Notes: generated from the sequence alone by a model not told the origin. Counted from the stretch's first letter, positions 32,355-47,800 are shown. The stretch is DNA of 64,000 bases from Corynebacterium aquilae DSM 44791 (GCF_001941445.1 NZ_CP009245.1:333992-397991); one strand, 5' to 3'. Numbers and translations: made by a program.

Positions 32355-33322
32355 GTGTTTTTCCTGGCGAGGAGCAGCATGAAGAAGGGGGCGCCGATGA
32401 AGGCGGTGATGACGCCGATGGGCAGTTCCGCGGGGGATAGGAGGGTGCGGGCGAGCACGTCGGTGGCGACGAGGAAGGTGGCCCCATAGATGGCGGATAG
32501 GGGGATGAGTAGCCGGTAGTCGGTGGTGATGGCGCGGCGGATGGCGTGGGGGATGATGATGCCGACGAAGCCGATGAGTCCGCTGTGGGCTACGGCGGTG
32601 GCGGTGGCTAGGGTGGCGGCGGCTAGTAGGGCGGCGCGGATGTGGGCGGGGTTGACGCCGAGGCTGGTGGCTTCTTCGTCGCCGACGGCGAGGAGGTTGA
32701 GTAGTTTTCCGCCGCCGCTCATGATGGCGATGGAGATGAGGATGGGGGCGGCGGCCAGGGCGATGTTGTTCCACCCGGAGGTGAGTAGGTGGCCGAGCAT
32801 CCAGGAGTAGACGGATTTGAGGGTGTCGGCGTTGGCTTGTTGGAGGTAGGTTTGGGCGGCGCCGAACAGGGAGCCGGTGGCGACGCCGGCGAGGATGATG
32901 GTGGCGGGGTTGGTGTTGTGCCCGATGCCGCGGCTGACGATGAGGGTGAGGCCGACGGCGATGAGGGCGCCGATAAATGCTGCGGGGGTGGCGGCCCCGA
33001 GGGCGCCGGCGCCGCCGAGGGCGGCGAGGATGGTGACGGCGAGTCCTGCGCCGCTGGAGATGCCGAGGAGGTAGGGGTCGGCTAGTGGGTTGTTGAGGCA
33101 GCCTTGGTAGGTGGTGCCGGCGGCGGCGAGGGCGGCGCCGACGAGGGCGCCGAGGATGATGCGGGGGAGGCGCAGTTGGGTGAACACCACCAGGGCTTGG
33201 TTGTCCCAGTCCAGGCTTGTCAGGTCGTGGAGGTGGATGGGGTAGGCGCCGGTGGCGGCGGAGATCCACATCGCCACGATGAGGAGCACCGTGGCGATGC
33301 CGAGGTGGATGGTTGTGCGCAT
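32351..33322 (-). CDS. FecCD-type ABC transporter permease
   Basis: A 323-residue, multi-spanning permease of the FecCD/BtuC family. LRLPRIILGALVGAALAAAG and YQGCLNNPLADPYLLGISSGAG are its hallmark segments, with SGLIGFVGIIIPHAIRR as the later cytoplasmic coupling loop. It starts directly after the stop of the binding-protein gene. One permease gene implies a homodimeric pore. Confidence 0.9.
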   Translation of the reverse strand: MRTTIHLGIATVLLIVAMWISAATGAYPIHLHDLTSLDWDNQALVVFTQLRLPRIILGALVGAALAAAGTTYQGCLNNPLADPYLLGISSGAGLAVTILAALGGAGALGAATPAAFIGALIAVGLTLIVSRGIGHNTNPATIILAGVATGSLFGAAQTYLQQANADTLKSVYSWMLGHLLTSGWNNIALAAAPILISIAIMSGGGKLLNLLAVGDEEATSLGVNPAHIRAALLAAATLATATAVAHSGLIGFVGIIIPHAIRRAITTDYRLLIPLSAIYGATFLVATDVLARTLLSPAELPIGVITAFIGAPFFMLLLARKNT

Positions 33323-34255
33323 TTAGTGGGCGGTGGCGGTGGCGGGCAGGGTGGTGAGGTCGTGGGCGATGGCTTCGACCAGGTCGGCGATGCGGGGGCT
33401 CCAGCGGGATGCGATGTCGACGTTGAGGGGGTAGATGGCGTGGTTGGTGACGGCGGGGATGGTGTTCCAGCCGGGCCGGGCGGCGACGTCTGCGGCGGTG
33501 ACTCCGCCGGCGCCTTCACTGTCGGCGAGGAAGATGATGTCGGGGTTGGCGGCGATGATGGCTTCGGGGCTGAGTTGCGGGTAGTCGCTGCCGTCGGCGG
33601 GGGCGATGGAGGTCATGCCGAACAGGCTGTAGACGTTGCCGAGGAAGGTGTGGTCGGTGATGGTGTAGAAGGTGGGGTCGACCTCGTGGTAGTACTTCAG
33701 GCCGTTGCCTTTTTCACCCGCGGTGGCGGTGGCTTTGTCGATGCGGGTTTGGGTGTCGGCGACGACGGCGGCGGCGTCGGCGACGTGGTTGGTCAGGGCG
33801 CCGAGTTGTTCGATTTGGGTGTAGGCGTCGGCGATGGTGTCGGCGGCGGGCATGACGATCACGGGTACGCCGACGGTGTTGAGGGCTTTTTCGAAGTCTG
33901 GGTTGGGGGTGGAGGTGACGACGAGGTCGGGTTTGAAGGTGAGGACTTCTTCGGCGGAGGGTTGGAAGCCGGAGAGTTCGGTGGTGGGTGCTTGGGGTGG
34001 GTAGGTGGAGTAGCTGTCGGCGGCGACGATGAGGTCGCCGGCGCCGACGGCGAAGAGGTCTTCGGTGGCGGTGGGGGATAGGGAGACGATTTTGGTGGGG
34101 GCTTTGTCGATGGTGACTTCCCCGATGGTCAGGGGCCAGTGGGTGGTGTCACCGTTGGTGTCGCCGGTGGTGGTGCCGCTGGTGTCGGTGTTGGTGGTGC
34201 TGCAGCCGCTGAGGGCGAGGGCGGCGGCGCTGAGCAGGGCGAGGATTTTACGCAT
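33323..34255 (-). CDS. Substrate-binding lipoprotein of the FecCD-type importer
   Basis: A 310-residue lipoprotein: signal peptide ending in the lipobox ALSGC (Cys17), a Thr/Gly-rich linker, then a class III periplasmic-binding fold (APTKIVSLSPTATEDLFAVG, LTFKPDLVV, QLSPEAIIAANPDIIFLAD). This family binds cobalamin, heme or ferric siderophores. No heme-transport gene or recognisable iron-regulator box was seen nearby, so the ligand is open. ATG 34255 begins the signal peptide. It is the first gene of the importer operon. Confidence 0.88.
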   Translation of the reverse strand: MRKILALLSAAALALSGCSTTNTDTSGTTTGDTNGDTTHWPLTIGEVTIDKAPTKIVSLSPTATEDLFAVGAGDLIVAADSYSTYPPQAPTTELSGFQPSAEEVLTFKPDLVVTSTPNPDFEKALNTVGVPVIVMPAADTIADAYTQIEQLGALTNHVADAAAVVADTQTRIDKATATAGEKGNGLKYYHEVDPTFYTITDHTFLGNVYSLFGMTSIAPADGSDYPQLSPEAIIAANPDIIFLADSEGAGGVTAADVAARPGWNTIPAVTNHAIYPLNVDIASRWSPRIADLVEAIAHDLTTLPATATAH

Positions 34256-34293
34256 GGGTGTGTCCTGGGTGTGTGCTGGGTGTTTGGGGTGGG

Positions 34294-34343
34294 CGACAGT
34301 GGGCGGCACAGGGCTGTCGCGATGGTTGTGTTTTTCTATTGTA
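34294..34343 (-). promoter_or_regulatory. Promoter and leader hairpin of the ABC importer operon
   Basis: TACAAT on the minus strand (34338-34343) is a good -10. The ~75-nt leader then carries a CGACAG/CTGTCG hairpin (34294-34319). It is too short for a cobalamin riboswitch. Confidence 0.45.
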
Positions 34344-34397
34344 GGAGTCGTGTGGGCGGTTGTATGGGGGTGTGGGGTGTGTGGGGTGGGGGTGGGT

Positions 34398-34403
34398 TAC
34401 GAT
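34398..34403 (+). promoter_or_regulatory. -10 hexamer for leaderless DUF3068 gene
   Basis: TACGAT lies 6 nt before ATG 34410. Confidence 0.5.
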
Positions 34404-34409
34404 GTGCCC

Positions 34410-35390
34410 ATGCTTCCCCGCTCGCGGCTTGCGCCGATTGCTTTGGTTGGTCTGGGTGCTTTGTTGCTCAGTGTTGGTTTTGTGCTGCCGATGTTTTTTC
34501 CGGCGGATAATCGTTTGCCTGCCGATCTGCATGGGTGGACGTATCGCTTGACGGATCCTCATGCCCAGGTGGGGGATGAGCAGCAGGGGGTGTACCGGCA
34601 GGTGCATGTGGATTTCACGCCCTCGGATGATGATGAGGTGTTGGCGCGGGTGGGGTCGGCGACGATGCGGATGGGCGATGGTCCGGAGTTGGAGCGGTTG
34701 TTGGATGCGGAGGTGGTGTCGTTTCGGATGGATCGTTTGTCGGGGGAGGCGGTTGGTTCGGCGACGTGGGCGACGGATTTGGCCTCACCGCCGCGGCAGC
34801 AGGGTATGGGGGGTTTGTGGTTGAAGTTTCCGGCGGATACCCAGCCGCGTTCTTATGGGGTGTTTGATCCGGTGACCCATCAGGCGATCTTGGCGCGTTT
34901 TGTGGGGGAGGACAATGTGAATGGGCGTCGGGTGTATTCGTTTGTGCAGACGGTGCCGAATACGGTGGTGGTGGCGCCGCCGGAAAAGGAGCCGTCGAGT
35001 GGTTTGGGGCCGCGCCCGGAGGTGTTGTTGGATCCTGCCGGCGATGCGGTGCAGGGAGTGATTGCTTCTGGCGCGCCGGTGGAGCGCTATCAGGCGACGC
35101 GCGAGCTGGAGGTGGACGCGGCTACTGGGGTGATTGTGGATATGCGGGTGCGCGCAAACAATTGGTTAGAGATGCCTGATGGTTCGCGGCAGCCGTTGTT
35201 GGCGTTCCAGGGTGGTTTTAGTGATGAGGATCGGGAGGCGATGTGGGATGTGGTGCGTCGTTTCCCGAGCACGACGGTGATTGATGATTCTTCGATCGTG
35301 CTGTTGGTTTTGGGTTCGTTGTCGCTGGTGGTGGGGGCGGCGACGACGGTGGTGGGGTTGCGTCGCCCGCGTTGGGGGCGCCGTGGGTGA
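34410..35390 (+). CDS. DUF3068 (PorA-family) membrane-anchored protein
   Basis: A 326-residue protein with an N-terminal membrane segment (LAPIALVGLGALLLSVGFVL), a ~270-residue extracytoplasmic beta-rich domain, and a second membrane helix near the C-terminus (SIVLLVLGSLSLVVGAATTV). This two-anchor layout and the length fit the actinobacterial DUF3068 family. The function is unknown and an envelope role is likely. ATG 34410 appears leaderless. It is divergent from the ABC importer. Confidence 0.78.
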   Translation: MLPRSRLAPIALVGLGALLLSVGFVLPMFFPADNRLPADLHGWTYRLTDPHAQVGDEQQGVYRQVHVDFTPSDDDEVLARVGSATMRMGDGPELERLLDAEVVSFRMDRLSGEAVGSATWATDLASPPRQQGMGGLWLKFPADTQPRSYGVFDPVTHQAILARFVGEDNVNGRRVYSFVQTVPNTVVVAPPEKEPSSGLGPRPEVLLDPAGDAVQGVIASGAPVERYQATRELEVDAATGVIVDMRVRANNWLEMPDGSRQPLLAFQGGFSDEDREAMWDVVRRFPSTTVIDDSSIVLLVLGSLSLVVGAATTVVGLRRPRWGRRG

Positions 35391-35860
35391 GTGCCGTGGG
35401 TGAGTGAGCTGGTGGCCTGCCGGTGGCAGCCGGTGGGTTTGTGCGCGCTGTTTCTAGGGAAAAGGGCTGGACAAATGAGGGGTTGTCCTATAGCCTTAAA
35501 CGTTGCGCTGGAATCTCTTGACCTGCGCGCACCATAGTTTTCTGCTGCTGCGCTCTAAAAGCGTCCCCCGAAACGCCTGTTCGGGACCATTTTTTGCACA
35601 TGTTTTGTGTGGATGGTGGCCCGTGAAGCGTGTTGTTTCGAGTTGACCATACACCGCCCGTTTGGGGTTGGTGGTGATTGCCTCGCCGTGTGCGAGTGTT
35701 GTCTGTTGTGGTTGGTGACGCTGTTATGGCCCGCTGTACGCGTGTTACAGCAGCTTGGCTTATGGAGCGTGGCAGATCCGGGGGTTTCTTAAGGCAGAAA
35801 CTAAAGCAGAAAAAACTTAGCGGACCCGGTGATCATATGGTGGATCATCGACCGCGTGAG
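35391..35860. other. rpoB upstream region and leader
   Basis: 470 bp without a gene. It contains -35-like TTGACC at 35518 and 35643 without convincing -10 partners, and a terminator-like hairpin at 35563-35594. The rpoB promoter cannot be placed with confidence by eye. Confidence 0.5.
35563..35594 (+). terminator. Hairpin with T-run upstream of rpoB
   Basis: GTCCCCCGAA (35563-35572) pairs with TTCGGGAC (35580-35587) with a 2-nt bulge, followed by six T. It is either the late terminator of the DUF3068 transcript or an attenuator in the rpoB leader. Confidence 0.6.
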
Positions 35861-38800
35861 GTGCTGGAAGGACGCATCTTGGCAGTCTCCCGCCAGACCA
35901 AGTCTCAGGCCGATATTCCCGGGGCTCCCGAACGTTATTCGTTCGCCAAAATTACCGAACCGATCGAGGTGCCGGGTCTTCTTGACCTGCAGCTCGATTC
36001 TTTCGCATGGCTCGTTGGCACGCCTGAGTGGCGTGAACGCATGCAGGAGGAGTCCGGTTCGGATGAGCCCGTAACCAGTGGCCTGGAGGACATTCTCTCT
36101 GAACTGTCCCCGATTCAGGACTACTCGGGCAACATGTCCCTGTCTTTGTCCGAGCCTCGTTTCGAGGACGTCAAAAACACTATTGATGAGTGTAAAGACA
36201 AGGACATCAACTACTCCGCCCCGCTGTATGTGACGGCTGAGTTCATTAATAACGAAACCAAGGAAATTAAGTCCCAGACTGTTTTCATCGGCGATTTCCC
36301 GATGATGACCGGTAAGGGCACTTTCATCATCAACGGCACTGAGCGTGTCGTGGTGTCCCAGCTGGTTCGTTCCCCTGGTGTGTACTTCGATGAGACCATC
36401 GATAAGTCCACCGAGCGTCCGCTGCACTCCGTGAAGGTCATTCCTTCGCGCGGTGCGTGGCTGGAGTTCGACGTCGATAAGCGCGATACCGTCGGTGTGC
36501 GTATCGACCGCAAGCGTCGCCAGCCGGTGACTGTTTTGCTGAAGGCTCTGGGCTGGACCACTGAGCAGATCCAGGAGCGTTTCGGCTTCTCTGAGCTGAT
36601 GATGTCCACCCTGGAAAACGATGGTGTGTCCAACACCGATGAGGCGTTGCTGGAGATTTACCGCAAGCAGCGCCCGGGTGAGCAGCCGACCCGCGATTTG
36701 GCGTTGAGCCTGCTGGAGAACAGCTTCTTCCGTGCGAAGCGCTACGACTTGGCGAAGGTGGGCCGCTACAAGGTCAACCGCAAGCTGGGTCTCGGCGGCG
36801 ACCACGAGGGTCTGATGACCCTGACCGAAGAGGACATTGCCACCACCATTGAGTACTTGGTGCGCCTGCACGCCGGCGAGCAGACCATGGTCTCTCCTGC
36901 TGGTGTGGAGATCCCGGTGGAGACCGACGATATTGACCACTTCGGTAATCGTCGTCTGCGTACCGTTGGCGAGTTGATTCAGAACCAGGTTCGAGTTGGT
37001 TTGTCCCGCATGGAGCGTGTCGTGCGTGAGCGCATGACCACTCAGGATGCGGAGTCGATCACCCCGACCTCCCTGATCAACGTGCGCCCTGTTTCTGCTG
37101 CTATTCGTGAGTTCTTCGGCACCTCCCAGCTGTCGCAGTTCATGGACCAGAACAACTCCCTGTCCGGCCTGACGCACAAGCGTCGTCTGTCGGCCCTGGG
37201 TCCGGGTGGTCTGTCCCGTGAGCGCGCCGGCATTGAGGTCCGCGACGTGCACCCGTCTCACTACGGCCGTATGTGCCCGATTGAGACTCCTGAGGGCCCG
37301 AACATTGGTCTGATTGGCTCGCTGTCGTCTTATGCGCGCGTCAACCCCTTCGGTTTCATTGAGACCCCCTACCGCAAGGTCGAAAACGGCCGCATCACCG
37401 ACCAGGTGGATTACCTGACCGCTGATGAGGAAGACCGTTTCGTGGTCGCGCAGGCTAACACCCCGCACGACAAGGACGGCAACATCACCGAGCAGCGTGT
37501 GGTGGTGCGCGTCAAGGGCGGCAACATTGAGGTTGTCGAGCCGGACAAGATCGAGTACATGGATGTGTCCCCGCGCCAGATGGTGTCCGTGGCGACCGCC
37601 ATGATTCCCTTCCTCGAGCACGACGATGCTAACCGTGCGCTGATGGGCGCCAACATGCAGCGTCAGGCTGTGCCGCTGGTGCGTTCCGAGGCTCCGCTGG
37701 TGGGTACCGGCATGGAGCTGCGCGCCGCCTACGATGCCGGTGACCTGGTCATCGCCGCTAAGGCTGGCGTGGTGGAGAACGTGTGCGCCGATTTCATCAC
37801 CGTCATGGCTGATGATGGCACCCGCGAGACCTACCGCCTGCGCAAGTTCCAGCGCACCAACCAGGGCACCTGCTACAACCAGAAGCCCCTGGTGTCCATG
37901 GGTGACCGCGTGGAGCAGGGTCAGGTCATCGCTGATGGCCCCGGCACCGACAACGGTGAAATGGCGTTGGGCCGCAACCTGCTGGTCGCGTTCATGCCGT
38001 GGGAAGGCCACAACTACGAGGACGCCATCATCCTGAACCAGCGCCTGGTTGAGGAAGACATCCTGACCTCCATCCACATCGAGGAGCACGAGATCGATGC
38101 CCGCGACACCAAGCTTGGTGCCGAGGAAATCACCCGTGAAATCCCGAACGTGTCCGAGGACGTCCTCAAGGACCTCGACGAGCGCGGTATCGTCCGCATC
38201 GGCGCCGACGTCCGCGACGGCGACATCCTGGTCGGTAAGGTCACCCCGAAGGGTGAAACCGAGCTGACCCCGGAAGAGCGCCTGCTGCGCGCCATCTTCG
38301 GCGAAAAGGCCCGCGAAGTGCGCGACACCTCCATGAAGGTGCCCCACGGTGAGACCGGCAAGGTGATCTCCGTGCGCCGCTTCTCCCGCGAGGAAGACGA
38401 CGATCTCGCCCCCGGCGTCAACGAAATGATCCGCGTCTACGTCGCCCAGAAGCGCAAGATCCAGGACGGCGACAAGCTCGCCGGCCGCCACGGCAACAAG
38501 GGTGTCGTCGGCAAGATCCTGCCCGCCGAAGACATGCCGTTCATGCCCGACGGCACCCCCGTCGACGTCATCCTGAACACCCACGGTGTGCCCCGTCGTA
38601 TGAACATCGGCCAGGTGCTGGAAGTCCACCTCGGCTGGCTGGCAGCAGCCGGCTGGACCGTGGACACCAGCAACCCCGACAACGCCAAGCTGCTCGAGAC
38701 CCTGCCCGAAGACCTCTACGAGGTTCCCGCAGGCTCCCTGACCGCAACCCCGGTGTTCGACGGTGCCTCCAACGAGGAACTGGCCGGCCTGCTCGCCAAC

Positions 38801-39361
38801 TCCAACCCCAACCGCGACGGCGACGTCATGGTGGACGGCAACGGCAAGGCACAACTGATGGACGGCCGCTCCGGCGAACCGTTCCCGTACCCCGTCTCCG
38901 TCGGCTACATGTACCTGCTCAAGCTGCACCACCTCGTCGACGAGAAGATCCACGCCCGCTCCACCGGCCCGTACTCCATGATCACCCAGCAGCCGCTGGG
39001 CGGTAAGGCACAGTTCGGTGGCCAGCGCTTCGGTGAGATGGAGGTGTGGGCAATGCAGGCATACGGCGCCGCCTACACCCTGCAGGAACTGCTGACCATC
39101 AAGTCCGACGACGTGGTCGGCCGTGTCAAGGTCTACGAAGCCATCGTCAAGGGCGAGAACATCCCGGATCCGGGCATCCCCGAATCCTTCAAGGTTCTGC
39201 TCAAGGAGCTGCAGTCGCTGTGCCTGAACGTGGAGGTCCTCTCCGCCGACGGCACCCCGATGGAACTCGGCTCCACCGACGACGACGAGTTCGACCAGGC
39301 CGGCGCATCGCTGGGCATCAACCTCTCGCGCGACGAGCGTTCCGACGCCGACACTGCGTAA
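35861..39361 (+). CDS. rpoB: DNA-directed RNA polymerase subunit beta
   Basis: A 1,166-residue beta subunit. The rifampicin region is intact and of susceptible type: [18 protein letters not shown] followed by [13 protein letters not shown], with wild-type Asp, His and Ser at the usual resistance positions. Other landmarks are [20 protein letters not shown], the [17 protein letters not shown] active-centre segment, and the C-terminal [21 protein letters not shown] 35861 is chosen because corynebacterial RpoB begins (M/V)[16 protein letters not shown] 35837 in frame would add eight residues. It is followed by rpoC after a 205-bp spacer. Confidence 0.97.
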   Translation: MLEGRILAVSRQTKSQADIPGAPERYSFAKITEPIEVPGLLDLQLDSFAWLVGTPEWRERMQEESGSDEPVTSGLEDILSELSPIQDYSGNMSLSLSEPRFEDVKNTIDECKDKDINYSAPLYVTAEFINNETKEIKSQTVFIGDFPMMTGKGTFIINGTERVVVSQLVRSPGVYFDETIDKSTERPLHSVKVIPSRGAWLEFDVDKRDTVGVRIDRKRRQPVTVLLKALGWTTEQIQERFGFSELMMSTLENDGVSNTDEALLEIYRKQRPGEQPTRDLALSLLENSFFRAKRYDLAKVGRYKVNRKLGLGGDHEGLMTLTEEDIATTIEYLVRLHAGEQTMVSPAGVEIPVETDDIDHFGNRRLRTVGELIQNQVRVGLSRMERVVRERMTTQDAESITPTSLINVRPVSAAIREFFGTSQLSQFMDQNNSLSGLTHKRRLSALGPGGLSRERAGIEVRDVHPSHYGRMCPIETPEGPNIGLIGSLSSYARVNPFGFIETPYRKVENGRITDQVDYLTADEEDRFVVAQANTPHDKDGNITEQRVVVRVKGGNIEVVEPDKIEYMDVSPRQMVSVATAMIPFLEHDDANRALMGANMQRQAVPLVRSEAPLVGTGMELRAAYDAGDLVIAAKAGVVENVCADFITVMADDGTRETYRLRKFQRTNQGTCYNQKPLVSMGDRVEQGQVIADGPGTDNGEMALGRNLLVAFMPWEGHNYEDAIILNQRLVEEDILTSIHIEEHEIDARDTKLGAEEITREIPNVSEDVLKDLDERGIVRIGADVRDGDILVGKVTPKGETELTPEERLLRAIFGEKAREVRDTSMKVPHGETGKVISVRRFSREEDDDLAPGVNEMIRVYVAQKRKIQDGDKLAGRHGNKGVVGKILPAEDMPFMPDGTPVDVILNTHGVPRRMNIGQVLEVHLGWLAAAGWTVDTSNPDNAKLLETLPEDLYEVPAGSLTATPVFDGASNEELAGLLANSNPNRDGDVMVDGNGKAQLMDGRSGEPFPYPVSVGYMYLLKLHHLVDEKIHARSTGPYSMITQQPLGGKAQFGGQRFGEMEVWAMQAYGAAYTLQELLTIKSDDVVGRVKVYEAIVKGENIPDPGIPESFKVLLKELQSLCLNVEVLSADGTPMELGSTDDDEFDQAGASLGINLSRDERSDADTA

Positions 39362-39566
39362 CAACGCAGCCGCACCCCAGCTGGGGGTCGCACCCACCCG
39401 CCGCAACCTCCCGTTGTGGCGGGTGGGGTAGCAGCCACCAGCCCAAGGGGTAAACGAAAATATTGTTCACACTTATTTCACAAAACACCACTGACCTCAC
39501 ACCAACCGGCCGCCTGAGTTTTAAGGCGACCACCGTGAGGGCTGTAAGGGAAAGGGCTGTATAGCA
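39362..39566 (+). other. rpoB-rpoC intergenic hairpins
   Basis: Two hairpins, ACCCC/GGGGGT (about 39373-39388) and CCCACCCGCC...GGCGGGTGGG (about 39392-39428), lie directly after rpoB without a T-run. They may mark RNA processing or partial attenuation. The rest is a leader to rpoC. Confidence 0.45.
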
Positions 39567-43547
<3,981 letters not shown>

Positions 43548-43568
43548 TCGCTAGCTGATTGAAAAGCA

Positions 43569-43605
43569 AAACGCCCCAGGATAATTTCCTGGGGCGTTTC
43601 GTCAT
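43569..43605. terminator. Bidirectional terminator between rpoC and jetD
   Basis: AACGCCCCAGGA and TCCTGGGGCGTT form a 12-bp stem around TAATT. The plus strand continues TCGTC and the minus strand TTGCTTTTC, so it can serve both convergent transcripts. Confidence 0.8.
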
Positions 43606-43725
43606 TCCCGGGGCAAAACAGCCACTCGGGAAACGCAAAAGGGTATGCCAACAGCAATGCTCAACCACCAAGTAACCCGCAGCCAGGGGGGAAACGGTCG
43701 CGTACTTTTCGGCCGCTGGGATCTT

Positions 43726-44886
43726 CTAGGGGATGATCGCCCGATCAAACGCCGTTCGCACCGCATCTTTAGGCAGACGCTCCTGCTCCAAGCGGAAAGG
43801 GAAGGGGTGGTCACATAGCCAGTCGAAAAGGAGTGATTCCTCCATGCTGAGATGTGCCCCGGCTTGTGGAGCCGGTGCAGTTTCTTCAACAGCAAGGTTC
43901 TCCCACCGGCGTGCAGTTGCAATATCCATCAGCACGCTTTGTGCGTGGGGTGCATGTACTCGGAAAGCGCTGAGGATATTCAATCCGTGGGTGTCTATAT
44001 CGCCCCAGTACAACACGTCGACTTCCGACAGCCAGGGGAGTGCTAATTCGCGAGCAGCGTAGCCTGCCCCAAAAATTGCAAGAGTCGAGGGCACAGCGGG
44101 CAAGCTGTGATAGCTCGCCAGATTCTCGACCACCACGATCCGTTGTGGCGGGTGAGGAACACAGGAAAGAAGAAAATCGGGGTCCGATAATTCCTCGAAA
44201 GCCAGCCCAATCCGACGGAAACCGGCAATCGAAATACTTTCATCAAGGCTTCTCAAATCGATGAGCCTGCTGGTGTTGCCGAAGGTTTGCTTACCCACCA
44301 GCGCTTCGATCACAGCCCGGTGGTGGGAAAACCATTTGGTGTCCACGCCTTCAACGGGGAGGTCGCGCTCAGACATCGAGGAAATGCTGGATTGATTCTC
44401 GGAAATCCAGTGCGCCACAGTAATGACTGATCCCAGATGTTTGCTGTCTAGCCTCGCCCAGGACGCCATGCAGGAACGCAGCTTGCGTATATCAGCATCC
44501 GGGAATGCCTCGCGTAGCCGGTGTACGTTGCTGCGGGCCTGTTCAAATTGGGTTGGGCAAACCGCAACGGAGGTGGCGTCTTTTGCAGTGGACATGCTGG
44601 CGACTGTGGCGATATCGGTGCTGTTGCGGAAACGAATGCGAGCCGGCAATTGTGTGCGCCCAAAATGGCCCAGCGATTTGGTGATCCACTCGACTTCGCC
44701 GGGCAAAGGGTCCTGTGACCAGTGCGCAATGAAGTCGCGCACTGCCTGGGGATTGTCTATTGCTTGCCGCGCGGTAGGGACGGCGAGGGCAATACTGAGT
44801 GGGGAATCATCGCCCAGTACTCGATCCCGATAGGAGTTTCTATACGAGCGCCACACTTGCTCGCAGACGTCGGCAACAGTTTTCAT
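43726..44886 (-). CDS. jetD: Wadjet protein JetD (DUF3322/DUF2220, TOPRIM-like nuclease)
   Basis: A 386-residue protein. The N-terminal half shows the DUF3322 landmark RDLPVEGVDTKWFSHHRAVIEAL (residues ~174-196). The C-terminal DUF2220 part is TOPRIM-like, with Glu254 in VVVENLASYHSLP and the D-x-D pair Asp296/Asp298 in LYWGDIDTHGLNIL. JetD (MksG) is the nuclease subunit that cuts plasmid DNA after the SMC complex has extruded it. All expected acidic residues are present, so it should be active. ATG 44886 overlaps the jetC stop by 4 nt. It is the last gene of the operon, convergent with rpoC. Confidence 0.9.
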   Translation of the reverse strand: MKTVADVCEQVWRSYRNSYRDRVLGDDSPLSIALAVPTARQAIDNPQAVRDFIAHWSQDPLPGEVEWITKSLGHFGRTQLPARIRFRNSTDIATVASMSTAKDATSVAVCPTQFEQARSNVHRLREAFPDADIRKLRSCMASWARLDSKHLGSVITVAHWISENQSSISSMSERDLPVEGVDTKWFSHHRAVIEALVGKQTFGNTSRLIDLRSLDESISIAGFRRIGLAFEELSDPDFLLSCVPHPPQRIVVVENLASYHSLPAVPSTLAIFGAGYAARELALPWLSEVDVLYWGDIDTHGLNILSAFRVHAPHAQSVLMDIATARRWENLAVEETAPAPQAGAHLSMEESLLFDWLCDHPFPFRLEQERLPKDAVRTAFDRAIIP

Positions 44887-47800
44887 GAGTTTTCAACCTC
44901 AAACAGTTCCTGTTGCCCGGATTGCGCGGGCTTCGCAGGCAATTGTGGAACTTCCTCGTCGTGTGCTGCAGAATTTCGCTCACTGGCGGTTGCGGTGTCG
45001 TCGTTCGTGAGGCTGGACAGACGTTCCACTGGCAGGAGAGTTACGTCGGAGCGTTGCCTGTCAGGGCAGCGAATGACAGCCAACCCGCCAATGTAGTCTT
45101 GCAAAGTTTGCAGCATTTTTTCCGGGGTAGCCAAGATCATGTGGAATCCGAATGCGGTGAAGACACTCAGCACATAGCGCGTGAAGTTCGTGTCTGACAG
45201 GGCAAACGCTTCATCCAGCACAACGGTTCCGTAGGCAGGGTAGACGGTTCCTTCGAGCTCTAGGCGTCCGCGCCTGGCCCGCGCGGTGGCAACACCTGCG
45301 CCGGTTAGCTGGTAACGCAGGGCTGCGGCGAGGCAGAAGAACACGAGTTTTTGCGCCTGCCCACCTGATAGGCCGGCGGAGGAATCGTATACGGCGCCTT
45401 CGTGACCCTCATCGTCGATTTCGACGCCAAGGAAGCTCACATGCAGGCGGGTATCGAGACGCAGTTTGAGCAGGCGCGCGGGGTTTTTGTCGCTGACTTG
45501 AAGCTTGTCGATGATGTCTTTGAGCACCAGGAAGCGCTTCTCGGCGTCTTCGGCCGTCTCGTCGATAAGCAACCCATCGACTGCGGTGCGAAGCTGGTCA
45601 ATGAACTGTCGTGCCTGCTGTGGAAGGCTGTCTTTAACGTGGATCTGAAGGTGGGTTCCTTTATCGAAGTACACCTGGCGCAACCCATCGTTGACGGGGG
45701 TGAGTTCCTCACGGATTCTGCCCGGAGCTTGGCGAATTTGGGTGAGCAGGCGAGAGATGTTGTCCTGGGTTTGGTTGCGCAGCAGTTCAACGAATTTGTC
45801 TTCGAAGCGCGGTAGATCGTCGCGCTCTAGTTTGTCGAGTAGCGCAAGAAAGTCCCCGCGGCCGTCGAGACCGCTGGCAAAATCACCTGTACGCTCCGGC
45901 CACGTTGTCCGGAATTCGGCCATGGCACCGATGGCTTTTCCTTCGGCTTTGTTGACAGTTTCATTCGCTGCCTTGAGGTCAGCGTCAATGTCCTTTGAGA
46001 CGGCGTTGCGTACTTCCTCGATGTTGTTGATGTGGGCGCGTCGGGTATGCCGGTTGATGCGCTCATTGAGCCGCGTCCGGGTGTCAGTGGGGATGGGGGG
46101 AATGTGCTGGAGTCGGACAGAGACGTTTTCGAGCTGTTTTTGGGTGTTGTCGATCGTGGTTCGCATCGCACCGAGCTGCTGGTCTAGCGATGATCGTTGC
46201 TGATCATGTGCATGTGCTTGGGCGTCGAGGTCGGCGAGTTGGCGGTTGAGTCGTGCAGTGTCAGGGTCTTGTTGGGATAGTTCCTCAAGGGCCTGTTGCA
46301 GTTGGGTGACGCGCAACCGCGCAGATTCGACGTCGATGTCGGCGTAGGCGGTGGTTTCGAGAAGCCGATGGCAAATGTTTTTCTGCGTGTTGAGCTGAGA
46401 AAACTGCTGATCAATGGCTTCGGAGTTGGCGTGTGCCGTGTCGTATTCCTTGGTCAGTTTGGAGATCAAGGCGGTCAGCGCCTCGATTTTGGTGTCCGAG
46501 TTTTTTGATAGCACCCAGCGGGAGCGATCGTTGCTTAATGCGCGGTCGTCTTTTTCGTGCCGTGTTGCGGAGTGTTTGATCTGGCCTTGTTGGGTAATCG
46601 CCTTGTCGGTGGTGGTGAATTCCTCGACGCTGGTGACGAGTCGGTAGTTGAATCGTTCGGAAAGTTGCGCCTGGAGGTAGGCGTGCCAGCGCCCAGGTTC
46701 GACGGTGATCAGGGATGCGATGGTGTTGGGTTCGAAAGGGTGGGGGTGTGCGTGTTCGTGGCGGCGGGTGAGTCGCCGGTAGCTCAGGCGGGTGCGGAGG
46801 TTGTTGTCGTTGATGGCTTTGGCGACTGTTGTGTAGTGCTCGTCGGGGACAATCATGGTGCGTCCCAGACTTGCTAGCAGCTTTTCTGCTGCGGGTTGCC
46901 AGTGGGCGTGTTCTTCGTCGATGTAGATCAGTTCGGCGATGAAGGGCAGGTCGTGGGAGTGTAGGCCGGTATGGCGGCAGATGATGCTGCGGGCGTGGGT
47001 GAGCCGGCTGTCGAGCGCGGAGCCGGTTTTTCGAACTGCTTCGAGTTCGTCGCGGGCTGCTTTGAGGTTAAGTTGTGCCACGCCTTCGGTGGTGTAGAGG
47101 TCCTTGCGTTGTTTCTGTTTGCGGTTGAGTTCTTGGTCGATGTCTTTTTGGGTGGTTGCTATTTGGGCTAGGAGTTCGCGGAAGCTGTCCTCGTTGGTGG
47201 GGTAGAGGGCTTGAAGTTGTTGGAGTAAGTGGCTGAAGGTGTCGGCGGCTTGTTGCACGCGCGCTAGTTCTTTTGTGGCGTTGTCGTGTTCGGCGGTGAG
47301 TTTGGGTAGTTCGGCGTCCGCTCGGCCGTCGAGTTGGTGTTGGATTAGCGTGCGGTTTTTGTTGACGTGGGCAATGGCGTCGCGGAGGGTGGATAGTTTG
47401 TGTTCGAGGGCGTTGCGTTGTGAGGTGCAGTCGTCGAGTTGGGTTTGGAGGGAGGTTTCGGTGATTTCGAGTACGACGCGTTCGAGTGCTGTGGCGTCTT
47501 GAGTAAGTTGTTTGGCTTGGGCGTTAAATTCTGCGATGGTCAGGTCGGCTTGCCTGATGGGGGTGAGTTTTTCGATTTGTTTTTTGGCGGCGGTGACGGA
47601 TAGGTAGGCGCTGTGGAGTTCTTCGAATTGTGCGACGGCGTCTGCTGCGGTTTTGAGGGTGTCTGGTTCGGGCAGCATGAACGTCCGCATCAGTTCGTTG
47701 AGGTCGCTGAGTTGTTTTGCGGCTTGGGTGTAGTGCAGCAGGTTGAGTGCTTGTTCGTCGGGGATGCCGATGTGGCTGCGGAGGGAGGTGAGGAATTTTG

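Noticed and set aside
34256..34337. Cobalamin riboswitch before the ABC importer
   Set aside because: A GCCCACTG string recalls part of a B12 box, but the leader is only ~75 nt and lacks the other conserved segments.
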